DNA of 64,000 nucleotides, from the NCBI GenBank assembly GCA_020636045.1, contig JACJYP010000002.1:1-64000 (forward strand), read 5' to 3'. Shown piece by piece: positions 24,690 through 33,944 of this stretch. The position numbers and the translations under genes were made by a program. A model generated the notes under the pieces. That model saw only the letters and a program-made list of their open reading frames with translations. It ran no database searches and was not told the origin of the DNA. Each line of letters opens with the position of its first letter. Position 1 is the first letter of the stretch. Origin of the DNA: Lewinellaceae bacterium. GTDB lineage: Bacteria; Bacteroidota; Bacteroidia; Chitinophagales; Saprospiraceae.

Positions 24690-24732
24690 TAAAAAAGACG
24701 ACCCGGTGGCTTAGCAAGCCACCGGGTCGTCT
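24690..24732 (-). terminator. Intrinsic terminator facing sprA
   Basis: On the minus strand a perfect stem AGACGACCCGGTGGCTT / AAGCCACCGGGTCGTCT with a 3-nt loop is followed by TTTTTTACC. It lies about 230 nt beyond the sprA stop and is the strongest terminator in the window. It also shields sprA from the CRISPR/IS island. Confidence 0.85.
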
Positions 24733-24827
24733 ATGTTAGAAGGGTATCTGTCTTTTCGCCGGCATAAACAGGCGCTCATCGTATTCCGTTGCCTCCAGAG
24801 GCGATCGGTTCCCGTGCTATCGCCCCT

Positions 24828-24912
24828 TGTACATTGGGACTTGCACATTGGTCATTGAACATTTCAGGAGAAACTTCAAAAATGACCAATGTGCAATGAT
24901 CAATAACCGATG
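24828..24912. repeat. ACATTGGTCATT inverted repeat
   Basis: TGTACATTGGGACTTGCACA then TTGGTCATTGAACATT pairs with the later AAAATGACCAATGTGCAATG and CCGATGTACA, forming a long imperfect hairpin between the sprA stop and its terminator. No gene is supported in 24733-24960. Confidence 0.65.
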
Positions 24913-24960
24913 TACAAGCGCCGGGCAAGATCAATCGCCCCGCAATCCTCTTGTCGTCCG

Positions 24961-27900
24961 TCAATTCAACTTGAACTGCACCGTCACACCGGCGCTGATC
25001 GTCGTGATCGGGAACGACTGCGAGGTTTTGGGCACCGTTTTGCGGTAGTCGGTGAACAGGCGCAGCGACAGGCGCTTGTTGAGCGCGTATTCCACCGAGG
25101 GGTTGATGCTGATCATGCGGGCGCCGCGGGTGGGCACCGCTTCTTCCAGTTGGTCGAGGCGGTGGTTCACCGTGATATCGTCGCGCACCTCGAAGTCGAA
25201 CTTGAAGTTCATATCGTTGGCCTGCTGCCCGGTGCTGCCCGGCGTCGGCGGACGGTTATTGTTGTTGCCGGTGTTCTTCTTCGAGCGGCTGCGCGATTTC
25301 TTCGCCTTCTTCCCTGTCAGGAAACCGATGTTGACGTTTTTCAGGCGGTAACCGAAACCCGCGGAGTAGCCCGTGGAGCGCGTTTCCGCCAACTGGTAGT
25401 CGATGAACGACATGGCGAGGCTGCGGCTCTTCTTGAAATCGAACTTGAAGGTCATGTCGTTTTTCAACTTCACGTCCATACCGAACAGCGGCGCCATTTG
25501 CTCGTTGATCACCACCTGCGGTATTTCAAAACGCGCGATGTAGTTGGCGTTGAGCTGGTCGATGGTGTAAGGCGCCTGCGGGTCGTAGAAGATGTCCGTG
25601 TTGTACGAATTCACCGTCAGCGTGCTCTTGTAGCCGTGCGAGATTTGGATGCTGGAGAATATCTTGCTCAGGTTGCCGACTTTCGACAGGCCGTTGTAGT
25701 TGAGTTTCCAGTTCGGCGCCGGCCGCGTTTTGAAAAGGTCGAGATCGACGGTATTGGGGTCTTTCTCGGTGTAGGCGGCGACGAAGGAGGGGATCAGCAC
25801 CTGCTGCTGTATGCGGCCGAACCCTTTTGTGTACCCGGCGCCGTCCACGTCGTGCGGATCGGTGACGCCTGCATCCACGCCCAGGCGCTGCGAAATGATC
25901 GGCCGGTACGACTGGTAGCGGGCAAAAAGGCCGTTGATGTCGCTGTTGAACAGCGTTTTGATAGACAGGTACGACACCGTGAAACTGCCGAGATCGCGTT
26001 GCGCGCGGTGCTCGAACTGGGTTTCGTTCGGGTCGAGCAACGGATTCTGGTCCTTGAACAATTCGGTGCTGTTGCGCGTGTACTGCCTGTTGGCGGTGAT
26101 CTCGATGCGGAAGTCGCGGAACGGCTCTATCGTAATGCCGGCGTCGATGTTTTGCGTATAGTTGCGCATCACCTGCTGGTTGAGTTCGGGGCGGTGGGTG
26201 ATCCAGCCTTTTGCGGCCGCGTCGTCGAGCCAGCTGCTTTTGGGTTGCACGCCCGCCACGAATGCCCAGCCCGGCGCCGCAAACCCGTCGCTCAGGCCCA
26301 TGAGCGTGGGCTCCGGCGTAAAGCCCGGGATCACCGTGCTGTAATTTTCCGTGTACGACAGGCGGGCCCTGCGGATCAGCATGAGGGGGCGTAGCGCGAT
26401 GCGCTCTGCCATGGAAGGCTCGCGGTTCGGGTCTTTCTTCTTCTTGTCTTTTTTCTTTTTGTCCTTTTTGTTGTCGTCATCGCCGCCGGCTGCAACATTG
26501 CCGGGGTCTCCGCCAGTGTTGTTGTTATTGCGGTCGCCGGGGCGGGCATTGCGGTCTTTAGCCCTGGCCGACTTGTCACCGGCATCGCCGCCGGGCGCAT
26601 CGCCGGGCAGGTCGCGGTTGTCGCCGGGCGAGATGCCACCCGGGTCATTGGAGTTATTGCGGTTTTTACCCCTGTTGCGGCTGCCCGGTTTGGCGGGTTT
26701 GTTGATCTTGGACAGGTACTTGCTCTTGTCGTAAAGTTTGCTGAAGTCCAGGTCGCCGTTGATCTGGCGCACGTTGTTGTTCTGGACGACGTTGCCGAGG
26801 CTGCGCGAATTCACTTCGTTCTGGAAGGTGCCGGCATCCATGTTTTGCAGTTTGAGCGACTGCGCTGTCCAGGTGTAGCCCGCCGAATAGGACGCTTTTA
26901 CCGTGATCCAGTCCATGTAGGGGATCAGTTTCATCGGCAGCGTCCAGTTGAGGCTGGCGTTGTGGACGTAGTTTTTGGGGCGGCCCAGTTTTTTGATGTT
27001 CGACCAGATGGAGTCGCGGCGCTCCTGTTTCGAGTACGGCGTGTTGTCGGGTTTATACTGGTAGGGCTCGTCGATGATGCTGCGCACGTTGGCGTCGAAA
27101 TTGAAGCGCAGCGACCGGGAAATGTCCCACCCGAGATCGTAGTTGCGATCCCAGGTGAAACGGCGGTTGTAGTACGTATCGCGGGTCGGGTCGTCGGAAT
27201 CGACAAAACGCCAGGTCGTCACACCCACCCAACGCTCCAAATTGGTGCTGAAGCCATAGGTGTTGGGAATGGGATTGAAGTTGAACTCCTTGATGAATTT
27301 GAGGTACTTGTCTTTTTTGATCAGGTTGCGGAACGGCTCGATCGGCTTCAGCCCGGTCGCGTATTGGTAGTCGATCGCGCCTTTGTATTGATTCTGCTGA
27401 TCGTTGATAATGAACGGATTGCGCTTCTTCTGCTGGTTGAAGGCGTACGTCAGGCTGAAGTTTTCGATGTTCCAGGGCCAGGGCTTTTTGTTGCCCCGGC
27501 GTTCCTTGCGCACGTTGGTGAAGTTGAACCCTTTTACGATCGTCACATCCTGCGCTACGGTGCGGATGCTGTCGCGTTTCACCGGATCGGTCTCGTCGCG
27601 CAGTTTGTCCTTGAGTTTGATGTCGAGGTCGTAGGGGTCGTATTCGGGATTGCGCGTGGTGTTGGAATACTGCGCGTAGAAGGGAATTTTGATGCCCGTT
27701 TTTTCGGGCAGCAGTTTGCCCAGTTCGAGGTTGGTAGAAACATCGTACTGGATCACCTCCTCGCGTTGCCGCTGGATGAGTTTTTCCTCGATGCCGCCCC
27801 AGCCGATACTGGTATAGGTGCCGGCAACCGATACGTTACCGAAATCGGCCAGTTTCAGGTCGACGCGGGCCTGTCCGGCGTAGCCGGCCTGCTCGTTGAA

Positions 27901-30900
27901 GCCGTTGAGGCGCAATTCGTTGAGCCACACTTCCACGCAATGCCGGTTCGACAGGTTATTGGTTTCATCTACGTTGCGCACGCCCACCATCACTCCTTTT
28001 ACGTATCCGAGGTTCGGATTGCCCACTACTTTCACCTTGGCGCGCAGGTTTTCCGGGTCTTCGATCTGGAAAGGCACGTCCAGCGGCCAGTTGCCCTGGG
28101 CGTTTCGCTGCTTCTTCACTTCCGTCAGCAGGGCAAGCGGAAAATCAAAATCGTTTTCCGGGCGCCACACTTCTTCCTTGTACGAGCGGCTGTCGGGGTT
28201 GCCGTTCAGGTTGGCCACGTCGGAAGGCGTGAGCGGTATTTCGTACTCGTAGTAGTTGCGCACATAGTCGGAGCCGAGGCGGATAAATACCGTCAGGTCG
28301 GTCGAATCGAGCGGAGAATTGACGGGGTCGGTTTCCTCCGCGTGCACGAACATTTTCAGGCGTTTGAATTGCCGCAGGTCGAGGTTCAGCGTTTTGAACA
28401 CGGCCCGCGCATCGCAATACTGCAGGCTGCAGATGGTCATGGCCAGCGATTGCTCGTTCTGGAGCACATCGGGGAAGGCGCCCACCGATTGTTCGCGCGA
28501 GATGCCATAGGGAATGGTGTAGTTGAACGGTGTTCGCGCTGCGTTTTCCTCGATACTGACGGCGTTCACGTCGAATGCCACGGCGTTCCAGGGCGAGTCG
28601 TACATTTTACAGGCGAGCGTATTCTGGGTAAAGCGGCGCCATTGGTTGCGGCCCAGCTCGAGCGTGGCGAAGCGGAAGGTCGTCTGCTCGGTAAAGCCTT
28701 TCCAGAACATCCGGATGAAGCGGATGGAGCGGAAATCCTGGATGCCGCCGATGGTCTGGCGCGTGGTGAGGTCGAGCGGGATCTTGAAACGATACCAGAT
28801 ATACTCCGGGCCGCTTTGCTCTTTCCTGAACACGACCGTATCGGTGATGAGATCGCGCAGGTCGGGGTGATTGAGGTCGAGCACTTCCTGTCCGCCGGCC
28901 ATGGCTTTGGCAAAATGGATCGGGTAACGGTAGTATGATTCGCTCTCGTTCAGCGAGTTATCGCGGTTGAGGTCTTCCGAGTCGGGCAGGTTGGTGGCGG
29001 AGGGGTTGAGGTTTTGGGTATTGTTGACCGGCGAGTTGCCCTGCTGGTTGTTGAATTTGCGGTAGCGCTGCAACAAGCCGGGCGAGGTGTTGTCGAACAC
29101 CGGATCGCGGAAATAGACAAAGTTGTCGTTGGAGGGGTCGGCGAGAATGGCCTGTTTGGCGTTGTTCGACAGGGTAGAGTTGTTGATGCTGTTCACCCAG
29201 TCGTTGAAAAACTGGAGTTCTCCCTGGTCGTCGAGGCCGTCGAGGCCGAGGTCCTGCAGCACGCGCTTGGCCGGGTCGTTGTCGAACGCATTCACGACCG
29301 GCGGCAACACGGGCACGCGCCCCCAGGGTGTGACGGCCGTCGTGCCGGTGCCTTGTCCTGTGGGTATGGCGTTTTCAAAAAACTGCCGCGAGTCGCGCAT
29401 GATGTCCTCGGAAATGGTGCCGAGGTCGATATACATGATGCCGTCGTCGGAGATGTTGCCGGGGTCGTCGGCCTTGTCCATGTAGGGGTTGAGCATCCAG
29501 AACTCCACGAATTCGATGTTGGCAGCCTCGAAATCGTTGGTCACCAGCCCGCGCATGATACCCGCCCAGCGGGTTTCCGGCAGGTTGAGCTGGCCGTCAG
29601 TGGTAAAGCCTTTCGTAAGCAGGCCGCCGTTGTAACCACCCGGCAGTTCGAAGTTGTAGGGGCCGCGTTCGCGGGGATAAATGGTCACGTCGAACGAGCG
29701 CAGGTTGGATTGTTCGAGCGGCGTAAGCTGGCGGTTGGGGAAAATATCCTGAAACTGGATCAGGCGCGTGTAAGGATTCAGGGCGTCGACGGCGTCGCGG
29801 GCGCTCGGGTCAGCGATGAACCACGTTAGGCCCGAGCGGTTGGCGTTGCGGGCGAGCAGAAACGCGCTGTCGAGCGACGCTGCGGATTCGGGGAACAGGT
29901 TTTCATCGCCCTGGGGCGTGGAGGCGATCACCCAGGAGTTGGCCGGGTTGGCCAGCGGCAGGTTGGCCGTGCTGCCCTCGAAGTCGTCGATGTAGGCGAT
30001 ACCGCCGGAGTCTTCACCCTGGTTGATCGCGCGGTTGTGGCCGGGCCGCAATGCGGCCACCTCGGCTTGCGCGGTGATGCTCGACGGCTCTTTGGTGGAG
30101 ATCAGCGGCAGTTTGTCCACCATTTTTGTCAGCCAGGGCGCTTCTTTCGAGATGTTGAAGTCCAGGCCGTACATTTTGTTGTTGATGGGGTCGTCGCCGA
30201 AGTTGATCTTTTGCGTCAGCGGTCGCTCGAAAAGATTCATAAAGGTGGCGCCGATGTTCATGTCCTTGCTGACTTCGTAGTCGAAACGGGCGCCCAGCAT
30301 GGTCCGGCTCTGGAAGCCGAACAACGTGTTATCCTCGAAACTGACGCTCACATTTTGCCCTGATTGCAGGATAGCGTCGTTCAGTATCTTGACCTTGCCG
30401 ATGTTATAGTCTACGGAATAGTCCTGACCTTCAACGAGTTGCCGTCCGCCGGCGCTCACCCGCACCGAGCCTTGCGGCAGGTTGAAAGTCCCCAGCGATA
30501 TTTCCGAGGAGGTACTCGATTTATACGAACCTTTCAGGGTAAAACGGTTGAGTTGCTGGAACTCCCGCGCCCTGAACAGGGTGGAATCGTATAGTTGAGG
30601 GTAGACATATTCGTTTCTCAACGAGTCGTTATCCATCCCCGCATCCAGCAATTTTTTATCGAGGAACGAGCCGAATGGCTCCAGAACCGGGAACATGATG
30701 CGCCCCGTTCGCAAATTGATGGTCAACCCCGGCACAAAGTCGAAGATACCGTCGGCCCCGGGGTCGCCCTGCAGGTTGAGGTTGTCGAGTTTAAATACCT
30801 GGAGCAGGGGGCGGGCTTTCAGTTCGAGGGGAATATTTCCACCGTTGAGAAAACGCTTTTGGCCTTTGCCCGGATCTTCGTAGTAAATGTCGAAGCGGAA

Positions 30901-32610
30901 CTCGGTGGGGTCCACGTTGGCCGAGCCGACCGCATAGATGTTTTTCATCATCAGGTCCCAGATGGGGAACTTCACGTTGGCCGTCGTGCTTTTCAACATC
31001 TTGAGAAACAGCACGTTCTGGTTCAGTGAGTCTCCGTTGGGCACATCGCTGGTGAATTCACCGATCTTGTGCGGAATACCGTTGTACGTATATTCCAGGG
31101 CGATACCGACCACCTGGTCGGGCTGTACGTTGAGGTTGATGCTGACAAAACCGAGCTGGTCGTTGTAGGTGTATTCCGATGATGAAAGCAGGCGGGCGCG
31201 CACTTTTTCAAAGTCGCGGATCTGCTTCAGTTCGTACTGGTTGGTAAGTCGGCTGACCACCTGGTCGGAAAAGCGGAAAGCGGGATCGCTCACCAGGTCG
31301 GAGGCGATCATCGGGTACAGCCGGTTATTGTTGTTGGCAGGCAGCCCCTGGCCTTTGTTGTCGAGTTCCGGCGGCGACACAAGAGAGTAGTCGGGGCGGT
31401 TGGGGTCGTCGACCGTCGGGCCGTTGAGGAAAGGCTGCGGTTCGCCGAGGTCCATCAGCGCTACTACGTCGCGCACATTCTCCGTGGCCAGGCGGTCGTT
31501 GGTGATCCACACCTCCATCCGCGTGACGGTGAATTGCGAGATGGGTACCGGCAGACATTCCAGCGCCGGCTCGAATTCGTTGCGGTTCCAGTGGCTCAGG
31601 AAGAAGTGGCGGTTTTCGTCGTACTCGTCGATGGGTCTTTCAAAGGTCTGCACCTGGGAGCCGCCCTGCACGGTCAGGCTTTGCTGCCGCGAGCGCTGCT
31701 GCGCGGCGAGCAGGGTGGTGCGCAGGTGGCCGAACTTCATCTCCGTTTTTACGCCGAAGAGGTTTTGCGCGCCCTTGATGAGGTTGGAGCGCAGCGGCAT
31801 CGAAACGTTGCCCGCTTCGATATTCTGTATGATCTCGTCTTCCGAAAAATTCTTGGTGTCGTAGTTGATCTTCATTTGATTGTCGAAATCAAATGTCGCC
31901 TGCGTGTTGTAGTTGAAATTGAGGTTGAGTTTTTCACCGATCTTGCCCGACGCGCTCATGTTGATATCCATGTCGAAGTCGAAATTGCCGGTGCGCTGCT
32001 GGCGCAGGGTCAGGATGGGGTTTTGTATTTTCTGGTAATCGAAGCCGAAGGTGAGGTTGATGTTGCCCTGTGGGCGAATATCCACGTTGGTGCCGCCGAA
32101 CAGGCGGTCGATGAGTGAGGTTTTGACGTCGAACTTGGCGATGGGATCCTCGATCCCGCTCGAGCTGCGGTCGCCGGAAAGGGTTACACCCTGGAGTCGG
32201 TCGAAGTATTCTTCCTGCTGTTTGCGGTCGCGCCAGTTCAGGTATTCCTCGAACGTCATGTAGGTGGGCGCGCGGTAGAATTCATCGCCGATCTTTTCGG
32301 TGATGATGTACATATTGGTCTCCGGATCGTATTCCACCTGTTGGTCGATCACTTTCGGATCGCTCAGGTCGATCTGGTTGGGATTGCCCTGCATAAAATC
32401 GCCGAAACGCTCCTCGTACGGCGGCGCCGTATCCGGCGGCGCCGTAAAGTCGTCGGCCGCGGAAACGTACTCGGCGGCAACGGCGGGTTTTTTGTCGGGG
32501 AAAAATATCGTCAGCACGTGCTCGCGTACATAGCCGGGGCTGTTAAAAGCATACAGCGTGGCAAGAGACAACAGACCGGTTAGCGCAAGAAGGGTGTTCT
32601 TCTTCGTCAT
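24961..32610 (-). CDS. sprA: SprA, type IX secretion outer-membrane translocon
   Basis: 2549 aa from the ATG at 32610 (a TTG two codons earlier is less likely), within the usual size of SprA/Sov (about 2300-2500). It begins with a signal or anchor (KKNTLLALTGLLSLATLYAF). The body has the repeated barrel and plug features of SprA, e.g. SSGIEDPIAKFDVKTSLIDRLFGGTNVDI, PQGNINLTFGFDYQK, LDGLDDQG, NHPDLRDLITDTVVF and ending VTVQFKLN. SprA forms the giant 36-stranded conduit that exports proteins carrying type IX C-terminal domains, including gliding adhesins. Odd feature: a hydrophilic insert at about 1970-2067 (SNDPGGISPGDNRDLPG, DKKKKDKKKKDPNREP) and a smaller one near 2435-2475 (KKSRSRSKKNTGNNNN). 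The gene is monocistronic, with a terminator downstream. Confidence 0.97.
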   Translation of the reverse strand: MTKKNTLLALTGLLSLATLYAFNSPGYVREHVLTIFFPDKKPAVAAEYVSAADDFTAPPDTAPPYEERFGDFMQGNPNQIDLSDPKVIDQQVEYDPETNMYIITEKIGDEFYRAPTYMTFEEYLNWRDRKQQEEYFDRLQGVTLSGDRSSSGIEDPIAKFDVKTSLIDRLFGGTNVDIRPQGNINLTFGFDYQKIQNPILTLRQQRTGNFDFDMDINMSASGKIGEKLNLNFNYNTQATFDFDNQMKINYDTKNFSEDEIIQNIEAGNVSMPLRSNLIKGAQNLFGVKTEMKFGHLRTTLLAAQQRSRQQSLTVQGGSQVQTFERPIDEYDENRHFFLSHWNRNEFEPALECLPVPISQFTVTRMEVWITNDRLATENVRDVVALMDLGEPQPFLNGPTVDDPNRPDYSLVSPPELDNKGQGLPANNNNRLYPMIASDLVSDPAFRFSDQVVSRLTNQYELKQIRDFEKVRARLLSSSEYTYNDQLGFVSINLNVQPDQVVGIALEYTYNGIPHKIGEFTSDVPNGDSLNQNVLFLKMLKSTTANVKFPIWDLMMKNIYAVGSANVDPTEFRFDIYYEDPGKGQKRFLNGGNIPLELKARPLLQVFKLDNLNLQGDPGADGIFDFVPGLTINLRTGRIMFPVLEPFGSFLDKKLLDAGMDNDSLRNEYVYPQLYDSTLFRAREFQQLNRFTLKGSYKSSTSSEISLGTFNLPQGSVRVSAGGRQLVEGQDYSVDYNIGKVKILNDAILQSGQNVSVSFEDNTLFGFQSRTMLGARFDYEVSKDMNIGATFMNLFERPLTQKINFGDDPINNKMYGLDFNISKEAPWLTKMVDKLPLISTKEPSSITAQAEVAALRPGHNRAINQGEDSGGIAYIDDFEGSTANLPLANPANSWVIASTPQGDENLFPESAASLDSAFLLARNANRSGLTWFIADPSARDAVDALNPYTRLIQFQDIFPNRQLTPLEQSNLRSFDVTIYPRERGPYNFELPGGYNGGLLTKGFTTDGQLNLPETRWAGIMRGLVTNDFEAANIEFVEFWMLNPYMDKADDPGNISDDGIMYIDLGTISEDIMRDSRQFFENAIPTGQGTGTTAVTPWGRVPVLPPVVNAFDNDPAKRVLQDLGLDGLDDQGELQFFNDWVNSINNSTLSNNAKQAILADPSNDNFVYFRDPVFDNTSPGLLQRYRKFNNQQGNSPVNNTQNLNPSATNLPDSEDLNRDNSLNESESYYRYPIHFAKAMAGGQEVLDLNHPDLRDLITDTVVFRKEQSGPEYIWYRFKIPLDLTTRQTIGGIQDFRSIRFIRMFWKGFTEQTTFRFATLELGRNQWRRFTQNTLACKMYDSPWNAVAFDVNAVSIEENAARTPFNYTIPYGISREQSVGAFPDVLQNEQSLAMTICSLQYCDARAVFKTLNLDLRQFKRLKMFVHAEETDPVNSPLDSTDLTVFIRLGSDYVRNYYEYEIPLTPSDVANLNGNPDSRSYKEEVWRPENDFDFPLALLTEVKKQRNAQGNWPLDVPFQIEDPENLRAKVKVVGNPNLGYVKGVMVGVRNVDETNNLSNRHCVEVWLNELRLNGFNEQAGYAGQARVDLKLADFGNVSVAGTYTSIGWGGIEEKLIQRQREEVIQYDVSTNLELGKLLPEKTGIKIPFYAQYSNTTRNPEYDPYDLDIKLKDKLRDETDPVKRDSIRTVAQDVTIVKGFNFTNVRKERRGNKKPWPWNIENFSLTYAFNQQKKRNPFIINDQQNQYKGAIDYQYATGLKPIEPFRNLIKKDKYLKFIKEFNFNPIPNTYGFSTNLERWVGVTTWRFVDSDDPTRDTYYNRRFTWDRNYDLGWDISRSLRFNFDANVRSIIDEPYQYKPDNTPYSKQERRDSIWSNIKKLGRPKNYVHNASLNWTLPMKLIPYMDWITVKASYSAGYTWTAQSLKLQNMDAGTFQNEVNSRSLGNVVQNNNVRQINGDLDFSKLYDKSKYLSKINKPAKPGSRNRGKNRNNSNDPGGISPGDNRDLPGDAPGGDAGDKSARAKDRNARPGDRNNNNTGGDPGNVAAGGDDDNKKDKKKKDKKKKDPNREPSMAERIALRPLMLIRRARLSYTENYSTVIPGFTPEPTLMGLSDGFAAPGWAFVAGVQPKSSWLDDAAAKGWITHRPELNQQVMRNYTQNIDAGITIEPFRDFRIEITANRQYTRNSTELFKDQNPLLDPNETQFEHRAQRDLGSFTVSYLSIKTLFNSDINGLFARYQSYRPIISQRLGVDAGVTDPHDVDGAGYTKGFGRIQQQVLIPSFVAAYTEKDPNTVDLDLFKTRPAPNWKLNYNGLSKVGNLSKIFSSIQISHGYKSTLTVNSYNTDIFYDPQAPYTIDQLNANYIARFEIPQVVINEQMAPLFGMDVKLKNDMTFKFDFKKSRSLAMSFIDYQLAETRSTGYSAGFGYRLKNVNIGFLTGKKAKKSRSRSKKNTGNNNNRPPTPGSTGQQANDMNFKFDFEVRDDITVNHRLDQLEEAVPTRGARMISINPSVEYALNKRLSLRLFTDYRKTVPKTSQSFPITTISAGVTVQFKLN

Positions 32611-32764
32611 TTTCAAAAAAGCAGGTGTGGATTTGTTCGTTGGTTGATTATCGAAACTGGACTTTGACGTTTTTTAGCAAAAAAGGGTTGCCTGAAAAAA
32701 CGGCAGGAAAGAAAGATGTTTCGAAACCGCCATGCGAGGGACCGGCCGATACGGGCAGGCGTGC

Positions 32765-33120
32765 GATTCAGAAGCAGTTGGCAGTAGGCAGTAGCAGTAA
32801 GCAGGTGGCAGTAAGAAACGAACCCGAACAAAAAGGGAGCGTTACATGCTGCGTTACATGGCCGTATGCCAATATGACTATCTGCATATCATACCCCAGG
32901 TAGCGCATATATTCCCGGAGGGAATGCCTGTTTATAGACAGGATCCATTCCCCGGATATTAACCCCATCGGGGTTTCCTGTTTATAGAGAGGATCCATTC
33001 CCCGGATATTAACCCCATCGGGGTTTCCTTTGAAATTCACCCGAAACAGCAGGAAACCCCGATGGGGTTGATTACGAATTTGTTACATATATGCTATAAA
33101 CAGGAATTCCCTCCGGGAAT
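32765..33120. repeat. Intergenic repeats upstream of sprA, including a large palindromic element
   Basis: 32765-32815 is a GGCAGT/AGCAGT low-complexity block. From 32911 to 33120 lies a 210-bp palindromic element. Left end ATTCCCGGAGGGAATGCCTG and right end CAGGAATTCCCTCCGGGAAT are inverted. Inside, a unit containing GGATCCATTCCCCGGATATT and AACCCCATCGGGGTTTCCT is tandemly duplicated (about 49-bp period), and its complement AGGAAACCCCGATGGGGTT follows once. It is the same family as 9996-10157. The whole sprA-ruvA gap (32611-33238) holds no gene. Confidence 0.8.
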
Positions 33121-33238
33121 AATCTGTGTCTCTAATCAGATAAATAGTCTAATGTGGTACAATAGCATAGGCAGGTAACCATTATGGCCAAGCCGTAATA
33201 CTTTCACAAACTGCACGGTTCGGCAGGATCGGGAGCGA

Positions 33239-33835
33239 TCAGCCGGCCAGCGATTTCAGCGCCATTTTGATGAGGTCTTCTACTTTCGATAGCGAAGGAT
33301 TGTCCTTCATGGCCTGATTGAGCGCTTTTTGTACGGCGATGCGGTTGAATCCCAGGGAAATAAGGGCAGAGAGCGCTTCTTCGCGCACGCTGTCGTCGAT
33401 CGTCGGCAGGAGCACCGCCGCGGCATCGGGCGTTTCTTTGGCGAGTTTGTTTTTCAGGTCGAGGATGATCTGTTTGGCCGTTTTTGCGCCGATGCCTTTT
33501 ACACGCTGCAATACATGGGCCTGCTCGCCCAGCACTGCCGCGCGCACTTCGTCTACCGACATGGATGAAAGGATCAGTTGCGCCGTGGTGGCGCCTACGC
33601 CGGTGACGCCGATCAACTGAACGAACAGGCTGCGCTCGGCCTGCGTTGCGAACCCGAAGAGCGTGTGCGCGTCTTCCCGGACGATGAGGTGGGTATAGAT
33701 CGTGGCGCGCTCCAGCCCCGCGATGGCGGTGTAGGTGCTGAGCGGAATGTTTACATGGAAACCTATACCGTTGGCTTCCAGCGTGATAAACGCCGGGCTT
33801 TTGAAGGTGATCTCTCCTTTAAGGTACGCGTACAT
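33239..33835 (-). CDS. ruvA: Holliday junction DNA helicase subunit RuvA
   Basis: 198 aa from the ATG at 33835 (MYAYLKGEITFKSPAFITLE), the family's normal length; 32 more codons are open upstream but carry the predicted promoter. N-terminal OB-fold with FHVNIPLSTYTAI and the tract HLIVREDAHTLFGF, then helix-hairpin-helix motifs (LIGVTGVGATTAQLILSS, LQRVKGIGAKTAKQIILDLKNKL), a flexible linker, and the C-terminal domain (REEALSALISLGFNRIAVQKALNQAM) that binds RuvB. RuvA tetramers hold the four-way junction while RuvB drives branch migration. ruvC is elsewhere in this window, ruvB is not. The near-consensus box TACCTTCG lies 4 nt before the ATG. Confidence 0.97.
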   Translation of the reverse strand: MYAYLKGEITFKSPAFITLEANGIGFHVNIPLSTYTAIAGLERATIYTHLIVREDAHTLFGFATQAERSLFVQLIGVTGVGATTAQLILSSMSVDEVRAAVLGEQAHVLQRVKGIGAKTAKQIILDLKNKLAKETPDAAAVLLPTIDDSVREEALSALISLGFNRIAVQKALNQAMKDNPSLSKVEDLIKMALKSLAG

Positions 33836-33944
33836 GGCGCGAAGGTATAGAAAAATGCGATGCGGAGACCGGGTGTCGCCGATACGGGAAAAGGCCGGAT
33901 TGCAGCATTCACCGGCATGGCGATACGGCATTAAAAAGCGCCGC

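Noticed and set aside
18712..24960. A defence system other than CRISPR (retron, toxin-antitoxin, Abi) in the CRISPR island
   Set aside because: No open frame besides the transposase remnant has coding character; the DNA is repeats, arrays and AT-rich spacer.
24776..24964. 62-codon minus-strand frame after sprA
   Set aside because: It lies across the ACATTGGTCATT inverted repeat and has no recognisable features.
26845..28938. 697-codon open frame on the plus strand opposite sprA, and similar long antisense frames (e.g. 24910-26394, 34329-36173 opposite lon, 43492-45468 and 49223-50488 opposite SusC genes)
   Set aside because: They mirror strongly supported genes, have Val/Arg/His/Gly-rich composition without domains or signals, and are explained by GC-rich codon bias on the coding strand.
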